DNA of 11,972 nt, from the NCBI GenBank assembly GCA_002316345.1, contig DCDI01000099.1:1-11972 (forward strand). Reading direction: 5' to 3'. Under the pieces are notes generated by a model that saw only the letters and a program-made list of their open reading frames with translations, was not told where the DNA came from and made no database searches. Position numbers and translations under genes: made by a program. The stretch comes from Phyllobacteriaceae bacterium UBA1059 (GTDB lineage: Bacteria > Pseudomonadota > Alphaproteobacteria > Rhizobiales > Rhizobiaceae). Shown piece by piece: positions 7,232 to 11,972 of the stretch. Each line of letters begins with the position of its first letter. The stretch's first letter is position 1.

Positions 7232-8203
7232 ATGAAGCATCTGACGGGAATTCTGATGGCGAGCGCGCTGTCGATGGCGGCCCTGCCGGCCTTTGCGGCC
7301 GACGAGGTCACCTTGCAGCTGAAGTGGGTCACGCAGTCCCAGTTCGCCGGCTATTACGTGGCCGAGGAAAAAGGCTTCTACGACGACGAAAACCTCGACG
7401 TCACGATCAAGCCGGGCGGGCCGGACATCGCGCCGGAGCAGGTGATCGCCGGTGGTGGCGCCGATGTGATCGTGGACTGGATGGCGCCGGCGCTCGCTGC
7501 GCGCGACAAGGGCGTGAAGCTCATCAACATCGCGCAGCCCTATCAGAAGTCGGGCCTGGAGATGATCTGCCCCAAGGATGGTCCGGTGAAAACCGAGGCC
7601 GATTTCAAGGGCAAGACGCTCGGCGTCTGGTTCTTCGGCAACGAATATCCGTTTTATGGCTGGATGAACAAGCTCGGCCTGTCGACCGAAGGCGGGCCAG
7701 ATGGCGTGACCGTTCTGAAGCAGTCCTTCGACGTGCAGCCGCTCGTCCAAAAGCAGGCCGACTGCATCTCGGTTATGACCTATAACGAATACTGGCAGGC
7801 GATCGATGCCGGCTTCAAGGCGGAGGACCTGCTCGTCTTCAACTACACCCAGCTCGGCAACGACATGCTGGAAGACGGCCTTTACGTCATGGAAGACAAG
7901 CTGTCGGACGCCGCTTTCAAGGACAAGATGGCGCGCTTCGTGAAGGCTTCCATGAAGGGCTGGAAATACGCCATGGAAAACCCGGACGAGGCAGCCGAGA
8001 TCGTGGTCGACAATGGCGGCCAGGACGAGAACCACCAGAAGCGCATGATGGGCGAAGTCGCCAAGCTGCTCGGCGACGCATCCGGCAAGCTCGATCCGGC
8101 CGCTTACGAGCGCACGGCCAAGCTGGTGGTGGACCAGAAGATCGTGAGCAAGGCGCCGGAAGGTGGCTACACCACCGAGATCTTTGATGCCGCCAGCAAA
8201 TAG
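7232..8203 (+). CDS. ABC transporter substrate-binding protein, NMT1/THI5-like (putative pyrimidine binding)
   Basis: From ATG 7232 the protein is 323 residues and begins with a Sec signal peptide: K2, H3, a hydrophobic stretch to about 18, then A-F-A-A with cleavage near residue 22 or 23. The mature protein opens with the NMT1/THI5 pattern LQLKWVTQSQFAGYYVA (28-44), then GFY, then IKPGGPDIAPEQVIAGGGAD (59-78). The family includes ThiY and other binding proteins for hydroxymethylpyrimidine-like and small aromatic or amine ligands. The CCCFC motif of THI5 synthases is absent, which fits a binding protein and not an enzyme. It acts in the periplasm and delivers ligand to the two permeases. Uracil, thymine, a dihydropyrimidine or a hydantoin are the likely ligands by context only. 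A strong terminator follows, so this is the last gene of the operon. Confidence 0.93.
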   Translation: MKHLTGILMASALSMAALPAFAADEVTLQLKWVTQSQFAGYYVAEEKGFYDDENLDVTIKPGGPDIAPEQVIAGGGADVIVDWMAPALAARDKGVKLINIAQPYQKSGLEMICPKDGPVKTEADFKGKTLGVWFFGNEYPFYGWMNKLGLSTEGGPDGVTVLKQSFDVQPLVQKQADCISVMTYNEYWQAIDAGFKAEDLLVFNYTQLGNDMLEDGLYVMEDKLSDAAFKDKMARFVKASMKGWKYAMENPDEAAEIVVDNGGQDENHQKRMMGEVAKLLGDASGKLDPAAYERTAKLVVDQKIVSKAPEGGYTTEIFDAASK

Positions 8204-8225
8204 GCCGGCGCTTCATCAACCAAAG

Positions 8226-8253
8226 AAAAGGGCGGCTCGGGGCCGCCCTTTTT
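8226..8253. terminator. Bidirectional rho-independent terminator
   Basis: AAAAGGGCGGC (8226-8236) pairs fully with GCCGCCCTTTT (8242-8252) around a TCGGG loop, followed by one more T. The T-run stops the + strand importer operon 23 bases after its last stop. The A-run on the left becomes a U-run on the - strand, so it can also end the convergent TerC-type gene, which stops at 8281. The rest of the 8204-8280 gap shows nothing else. Confidence 0.9.
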
Positions 8254-8280
8254 GCGTCTTCATGCTGCGATCCAGCCGGA

Positions 8281-8979
8281 TCAGTGCGCGGCGGCCGCAC
8301 CCGGAGCATGAATGCCGGCCCAGCCCAGGTAGTCGGCGAGGAAGCCGAGCTGTTCAGGGAACTCTGCGATCGCGCCATCGAGCATCATTTTCAGCGCGAC
8401 GTAGAGAATGACGAGCAGGCCGATCCAGGCGATCCAGCGATACTTGTGCAGGAGGCGCGCGACGTAAGAAGCGGCGAGGCCCATCAGCGCGATCGACAGG
8501 ATCAGGCCGATGATCAGGACGGTCGGATGCTCCATTGCGGCGCCGGCCACAGCCAGCACATTGTCGAGCGACATGGACACGTCGGCGATGACGATCTGCA
8601 TCGCAGCCTGGGCAAAGGTCTTGCGCGGACCGCGGGCAACGCCGTCGTCGCGGCCTTCCAGGGCTTCATGCGCTTCGTCTTCCTCATCGGGCGAAACGCT
8701 GAGCTCGCGATACATCTTCCAGCAGACCCACAGGAGCAGCAGTCCGCCGGCAATCAGCAGGATGCCGCCGATGGCCAGAAGCTGGCTGGTGATCAGCGCG
8801 AAGATGATGCGCAGCACGGTGGCCGCGATGATGCCGACGAGGATCGCCTTCTTGCGCTGGTCGGCCGGAAGGCCGGCGGCGGCTAGGCCGATGACGATCG
8901 CGTTGTCGCCGGCCAGCACGAGGTCGATCGCCATGACCTGAAGGAGGGCCAGAAGTCCGGCACCCGTAAAAATTTCCAT
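8281..8979 (-). CDS. TerC family integral membrane protein, YjbE-type (putative manganese/metal exporter)
   Basis: Read from ATG 8979 the protein has 232 residues and about seven membrane helices. It carries the two TerC family motifs: AIDLVLAGDNAIVIG (17-31; D19, D25, N26) and IADVSMSLDNVLAVAG (131-146; D133, D139, N140). These paired acidic helices are thought to line a metal path. Between them is an acidic cytoplasmic loop (about 96-112) rich in Asp and Glu. YjbE/TerC proteins of other bacteria are linked to manganese export and to metallation of secreted proteins; that role here is an inference from the family. An in-frame ATG at 9042 would add 21 polar residues before the conserved start, and 8979 has a better ribosome site. 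It lies 114 bases downstream of the thiamine-pyrophosphate enzyme gene and faces the terminator at 8226-8253. Confidence 0.9.
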   Translation of the reverse strand: MEIFTGAGLLALLQVMAIDLVLAGDNAIVIGLAAAGLPADQRKKAILVGIIAATVLRIIFALITSQLLAIGGILLIAGGLLLLWVCWKMYRELSVSPDEEDEAHEALEGRDDGVARGPRKTFAQAAMQIVIADVSMSLDNVLAVAGAAMEHPTVLIIGLILSIALMGLAASYVARLLHKYRWIAWIGLLVILYVALKMMLDGAIAEFPEQLGFLADYLGWAGIHAPGAAAAH

Positions 8980-8983
8980 GACT

Positions 8984-8988
8984 CTCCC
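8984..8988 (-). promoter_or_regulatory. Ribosome binding site of the TerC-type gene
   Basis: On the - strand GGGAG lies 4 bases before ATG 8979, which decides the start against the upstream in-frame ATG at 9042. Confidence 0.6.
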
Positions 8989-9008
8989 GCCTCGAACCAG
9001 TGCTTTTG

Positions 9009-9030
9009 TGCGGCCTGTATAAAGGCCGCA
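9009..9030 (-). other. Perfect 8-bp hairpin in the leader of the TerC-type gene
   Basis: TGCGGCCT (9009-9016) and AGGCCGCA (9023-9030) are exact reverse complements around a 6-base loop, about 30 bases upstream of the start at 8979. No U-run follows on either strand, so it is not a terminator. It could be an operator or a leader RNA structure. The conserved features of the yybP-ykoY manganese riboswitch, often found before YjbE-type genes, were not seen. A possible -35 (TTGATC, near 9038-9043) and -10 (TATACA) with a short 15-base gap overlap this hairpin on the - strand; this promoter is only a weak guess. Confidence 0.5.
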
Positions 9031-9093
9031 TTCACGGATCAAAAGAGCATTTGTTGCCCTTTTCGCTCAGCATCCGCAGCTTTGCTGGGCTGA

Positions 9094-10743
9094 TCAGCGT
9101 TTTTCGCGAATGTCGCTCAAGGTCCGGGTCGGCGTCAGCGCTTCTGGGTCCAGCTTGATCTCGATGATAGCCGGCTTGCCGCTTGTTCTCGCCCGATCAA
9201 AGGCCGCTGCGAAGTCGGCGGTCGTCTCGACCGTCTCGCCATGCCCGCCGTAAGCCCGCGCCAGAGCGGCAAAGTCGGGATTGTTGAGCGTCGTGCCTGA
9301 CACGCGGCCCGGATATTCCCGCTCCTGATGCATGCGGATCGTGCCGTAGATGCCGTTGTTCACGACGATCACGATGATCGGCAGGTCGTACTGGATGGCG
9401 GTGGCGAACTCCTGCCCGTTCATCAGGAAGCAGCCGTCGCCGGCAAAAGCGATCACGTCACGCTCCGGGAACAAGCGCTTGGCGGCAACGGCCGCCGGCG
9501 TGCCATAGCCCATCGAGCCGGATGTGGGGGCGGCCTGCGTGGCATAGCGGCGGAACTTGTGGAAGCGATGGATCCAGGTCGCGTAGTTGCCCGCGCCGTT
9601 GCATAGGATGGCGTCCTCGCCGAGCACCTCGCCGAGATGCTGCATGATCGGTCCCATCTGCACCGCGCCTGGGCCGGTCTGCGGCGGCGTCGACCAGGCA
9701 AGGTAGGCATCGTTGAGCGCCTTGGTGTTCTCCCCCCAAGTCGGCGCTGCCTTCGGCTTCAACGCGGCAAAGGCATGCGCGAAGGCTTCCGGTGAGGCGT
9801 TGATGGCGAGCGTCGGGCGATACACGCGTCCAAGCTCATTGGCGTCCGCATGCACATGCACCAGCGTCTGATCGGGGTAGGGGCTTTTCATCAGGGTGTA
9901 GTCGGAAGACGGCATCTCGCCGAAGCGCCCGCCCACCAGCAGCACGAGGTCGGCCTGTTTGATCGCAGTAGCCAGCTTCGGGTTCGGTCCGATACCGACA
10001 TCGCCGGCATAGTTGGGATGGCTGTTGTCGAACAGCATCTGGCGGCGGAAGGAACAGCCGACTGGCAGGTTCCAATTTTCGACGGCCTTGGTGAAGGCGG
10101 CAACGGAACTCTCGCTCCAGCGCGTGCCGCCAAGTATGACGAAGGGCCGCTCGGCCTTTTCAAGCAGCGCCTGCAACTCGTCCATCTGTGCCGCACCCGG
10201 CTCGGTTTCCACCGGCGTGTAGGGCAAGGCGGCAGGTGCCTCGACTTCGTCCAGCAGCATGTCTTCGGGCAAGGCGATGACGACCGGTCCGGGACGGCCG
10301 GAGGTGGCGACCGCGAAGGCACGCGTCACCAGTTCAGGAATGCGCGCGACGTCCTCGATCTCGACAACCCATTTGGCCAGCGAGCCGAATACCGCCTTGT
10401 AGTCGACCTCCTGAAACGCCTCGCGATGCCTGATGCCGCGCGCGATCTGCCCGACGAACAGGATCATCGGCACTGAATCCTGCATCGCGATGTGAACGCC
10501 GGGCGAGGCGTTGGTGGCACCGGGACCGCGCGTCACGAAGCAGATACCAGGCCGGCCGGTCAGCCGGCCTTCGCTATCGGCCATCATCGCCGCGCCGCCT
10601 TCCTGGCGGCAGATGATGGTGTCGATGGGCGAGTCATGCAGCGCATCGAGAACGGCGAGGTAGCTTTCGCCCGGCACGCAGTAGATCTGTTTGACGCCGT
10701 TTGCCTCGAGTGCGTCGACGATAAGCTGGCCGCCGGTCTGCAT
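9094..10743 (-). CDS. Thiamine pyrophosphate-binding protein, acetolactate synthase large-subunit-like
   Basis: The 549-residue protein has the three-domain layout of the AHAS/pyruvate oxidase group. The N-terminal pyrimidine-binding domain (about 1-165) carries the catalytic Glu E48 in CRQEGGAA and TRGPGATN (71-78). The central domain spans about 185-330 (LVLLVGGRFGE, 267-277). The C-terminal cofactor domain shows the TPP/Mg motif from G435-D436-G437 to N462-N463. It should use TPP and Mg2+ to decarboxylate a 2-oxo acid in the cytoplasm. A true AHAS is possible, but no regulatory small subunit (ilvN/ilvH) is next to it and the neighbours are not branched-chain genes, so a different decarboxylase or ligase is as likely. 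ATG 10743 has a strong ribosome site; a TTG 39 bases upstream is rejected. The stop is 54 bases from no other gene start; the hydrolase stop lies 54 bases upstream of its start. Confidence 0.9.
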   Translation of the reverse strand: MQTGGQLIVDALEANGVKQIYCVPGESYLAVLDALHDSPIDTIICRQEGGAAMMADSEGRLTGRPGICFVTRGPGATNASPGVHIAMQDSVPMILFVGQIARGIRHREAFQEVDYKAVFGSLAKWVVEIEDVARIPELVTRAFAVATSGRPGPVVIALPEDMLLDEVEAPAALPYTPVETEPGAAQMDELQALLEKAERPFVILGGTRWSESSVAAFTKAVENWNLPVGCSFRRQMLFDNSHPNYAGDVGIGPNPKLATAIKQADLVLLVGGRFGEMPSSDYTLMKSPYPDQTLVHVHADANELGRVYRPTLAINASPEAFAHAFAALKPKAAPTWGENTKALNDAYLAWSTPPQTGPGAVQMGPIMQHLGEVLGEDAILCNGAGNYATWIHRFHKFRRYATQAAPTSGSMGYGTPAAVAAKRLFPERDVIAFAGDGCFLMNGQEFATAIQYDLPIIVIVVNNGIYGTIRMHQEREYPGRVSGTTLNNPDFAALARAYGGHGETVETTADFAAAFDRARTSGKPAIIEIKLDPEALTPTRTLSDIREKR

Positions 10744-10748
10744 GCTGG

Positions 10749-10754
10749 TCCCCC
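10749..10754 (-). promoter_or_regulatory. Ribosome binding site of the TPP enzyme gene
   Basis: On the - strand GGGGGA lies 5 bases before ATG 10743 and fixes this start. A small hairpin (GCTTG 10770-10774 with CAAGC 10780-10784) lies just upstream in the gap to the hydrolase gene. Confidence 0.65.
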
Positions 10755-10797
10755 ACAAGCTCTGATGATGCTTGCCTAACAAGCCTGAAGCCGGCTG

Positions 10798-11757
10798 TCA
10801 CCGCGTTGCGGTGACGCGATCCGCCCAAGCCAGAAAATCAGCGGTGATGATGTTTCGATTCAACTCGTTGAGGGATTCGTGGCGCGTTTGCTCGTAAAGC
10901 CTTGTTTCCAGATTCGAAAAGCCGAGCCGCGTCAGCCGTTCCGCAAGCGCGCGCGGGGCCTTACCGTTCTCGGATGCGGGATCTTCCATCCCGCCGACCA
11001 GTTGCAGCGGCAGACTCCTGGGCACTGACTTGAACCCGGCATCATCCGCGCCGGAAAAGATCAGCGCGAGCAGGTCCTGCCACAGCGAAACGCTAGCGTC
11101 CCACCCGCACAGCGGGTCGGCGATGTAAGCGTCGACCTCGGACGCATCATGGCTCAACCAGTCGAACTCTGTGCGGGCATGCGGAATGGCCTTCCCCCAG
11201 GCGCGAAAGGTCAATCGCGGCAGCATCTGTGAAGGCACGTCCGAACCCATTCGGAAGCGCTCAAAGCCAAGCAAGACACGGGCGAGGCGGCCTTGCAGAC
11301 CGGCGGAAAAGTTGGCGTTCCAGATCGCCGCCGCCTGCATCTTCTCAGGGTAGCGCTGCACCAGGTTGAGCGCGATAAGCCCGCCCATGGAATGGCCGAA
11401 GCAGATCACCGGCAGTCCGGGATAATCCCTGGCAGCCAGATCAAGCACGGCCGCCGCATCGTCCAGCACCAGCCGCGCTCCATCATCACCAGCAAAGCGG
11501 CCGAGCGGCGCGCCGGGTGCCTTGGTCGCACCGTGTCCGCGATGATCATGCGCCAGCGTATGGTAGCCGCGTTCCGCCAAGGCGTCAGCAAACCGCGCGT
11601 AGCGTCCGGCATGTTCAGCAAGGCCGTGATTGATCTGCACCACGCCGCGCGGCTCATGCGCCTCCTTGCGATAGAGCCGCAAGGCCGCCCCGGATGGCGT
11701 TTTCAGCGTCTCGACCCGGTCGAAACTCATGCCGGGTTCCCACAGGCGTGCCGCCAT
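10798..11757 (-). CDS. Alpha/beta hydrolase (monoacylglycerol lipase / lysophospholipase PldB-like)
   Basis: The 319-residue protein has the serine hydrolase fold of the Hydrolase_4 group. The oxyanion-side motif INHGLAEHAGRY (42-53) is followed by HDHRGHGAT (70-78) and the nucleophile elbow GHSMGG (121-126, S123). D259 in GGMEDPASE and H293 in TRHESLNE complete a plausible Ser-Asp-His triad. The cap region lies at about 145-235. No signal peptide is evident, so it is probably cytoplasmic. Substrates may be monoacylglycerols, lysophospholipids or other esters; the sequence does not decide. ATG 11757 has a close AAGGG; an in-frame ATG at 11730, with GGGAA before it, is an equally good start that removes nine residues. 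It is followed after 54 bases by the TPP enzyme gene, so the two may be co-transcribed. Confidence 0.88.
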   Translation of the reverse strand: MAARLWEPGMSFDRVETLKTPSGAALRLYRKEAHEPRGVVQINHGLAEHAGRYARFADALAERGYHTLAHDHRGHGATKAPGAPLGRFAGDDGARLVLDDAAAVLDLAARDYPGLPVICFGHSMGGLIALNLVQRYPEKMQAAAIWNANFSAGLQGRLARVLLGFERFRMGSDVPSQMLPRLTFRAWGKAIPHARTEFDWLSHDASEVDAYIADPLCGWDASVSLWQDLLALIFSGADDAGFKSVPRSLPLQLVGGMEDPASENGKAPRALAERLTRLGFSNLETRLYEQTRHESLNELNRNIITADFLAWADRVTATR

Positions 11758-11796
11758 CTGCCCTTACGCATTGCCCCGATCCTCCCTTTGGCTTAC

Positions 11797-11843
11797 ATAG
11801 CGCGCAATTCACCGCACGATCAGGGATTGGAATAGCGCGCAAT
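11797..11843. repeat. 12-bp direct repeat in the divergent hydrolase/ettA promoter gap
   Basis: ATAGCGCGCAAT occurs at 11797-11808 and again at 11832-11843, 35 bases apart start to start. Each copy contains the palindrome GCGCGC. The second copy runs into the ettA ATG (11842-11844). The whole gap (11758-11841) must hold the promoters of both divergent genes, but no convincing -35/-10 pair was recognised. The repeat could be a pair of regulator sites or a chance duplication. Confidence 0.5.
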
Positions 11844-11972
11844 GGCACGCCAGTTCATCTATCATATGTCCGGCCTGTCCAAGGCCTATGGCACCAAGAA
11901 GGTGCTCGAAAACCTTCATCTGTCTTTCTATCCGGATGCCAAGATCGGTATCCTCGGCCCGAACGGCGCCGG
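11842..11972 (+). CDS. ettA: Energy-dependent translational throttle protein EttA (3' end missing)
   Basis: Only the first 43 codons are present. They read MARQFIYHMSGLSKAYGTKK, then a stretch ending KIGILGPNGAG, which is the start of the first Walker A motif at the window edge. This opening is characteristic of EttA in alphaproteobacteria, an ABC-F protein of about 550 residues with two ATPase domains and no membrane part. EttA binds the ribosomal E site and adjusts the first steps of elongation according to the ATP/ADP state. The ribosome site before ATG 11842 is weak: GGGA at 11823-11826 is too far away. The start is nevertheless well placed by the family's N terminus. It is transcribed away from the hydrolase gene. 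Confidence 0.9.
   Translation, partial: MARQFIYHMSGLSKAYGTKKVLENLHLSFYPDAKIGILGPNGA

Noticed and set aside
7214..8035. A 273-codon open frame on the - strand
   Set aside because: It mirrors the binding-protein gene, which has a signal peptide and family motifs. The opposite frame has neither, nor a ribosome site.
9043..9100. Palindrome GCTGATCAGC and short CAGC/GCTG pairs at the end of the TPP gene, considered as a terminator
   Set aside because: The palindrome overlaps the stop codon, has no loop, and no U-run follows on the - strand.

Overview
This window looks like chromosomal DNA from a GC-rich alphaproteobacterium of the order Hyphomicrobiales (Rhizobiales), most likely a Mesorhizobium-like member of the Phyllobacteriaceae. 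The basis is codon bias, the type of each protein, and a GC-rich paired intergenic repeat next to a DUF559 gene. The genus is an inference; no 16S gene or other decisive marker is present.

Region 1 (1-8203, + strand) is a catabolic and uptake cluster. It encodes the end of a class III aminotransferase that resembles beta-alanine:pyruvate transaminase, an M20-family N-carbamoyl-beta-alanine amidohydrolase, a dihydropyrimidinase, and a complete ABC importer (ATPase, two different permeases, NMT1/THI5-type binding protein). The three enzymes give the lower part of reductive pyrimidine breakdown: dihydrouracil or dihydrothymine to N-carbamoyl-beta-amino acid, then to beta-alanine (or 3-aminoisobutyrate) plus CO2 and NH3, then to malonate semialdehyde. 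The first enzyme, dihydropyrimidine dehydrogenase, is not in the window. The importer genes follow the dihydropyrimidinase with gaps of 9 and 12 bases, a 4-base overlap and a 20-base gap, so they probably feed the pathway with a pyrimidine or related compound. A strong terminator at 8226-8253 ends the cluster.

The cluster is interrupted between the amidohydrolase and dihydropyrimidinase genes by about 670 bases. These hold a 131-base inverted-repeat element and a small DUF559 (Vsr/PD-(D/E)XK-like) nuclease-type gene, which look like a module inserted into an older operon. A perfect 13-bp hairpin lies between the aminotransferase and amidohydrolase genes.

Region 2 (8281-11757, - strand) holds three genes read right to left: an alpha/beta hydrolase of the monoacylglycerol lipase/lysophospholipase type, a thiamine-pyrophosphate enzyme resembling the acetolactate synthase large subunit, and a TerC/YjbE-type membrane protein. 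The first two may be one transcript. The YjbE-type gene has its own 114-base upstream gap with a perfect hairpin.

Region 3 (11842 to the end, + strand) is the start of the ABC-F translation factor EttA, divergent from the hydrolase. Their 84-base shared gap holds a 12-bp direct repeat, whose second copy runs into the ettA start codon.

No tRNA, rRNA, CRISPR array, integrase or classical insertion sequence was seen. Most of the window is recognisable metabolism and transport. The least ordinary parts are the repeat/DUF559 module inside the operon, the unusual second permease, and the unexplained hairpins and direct repeat.
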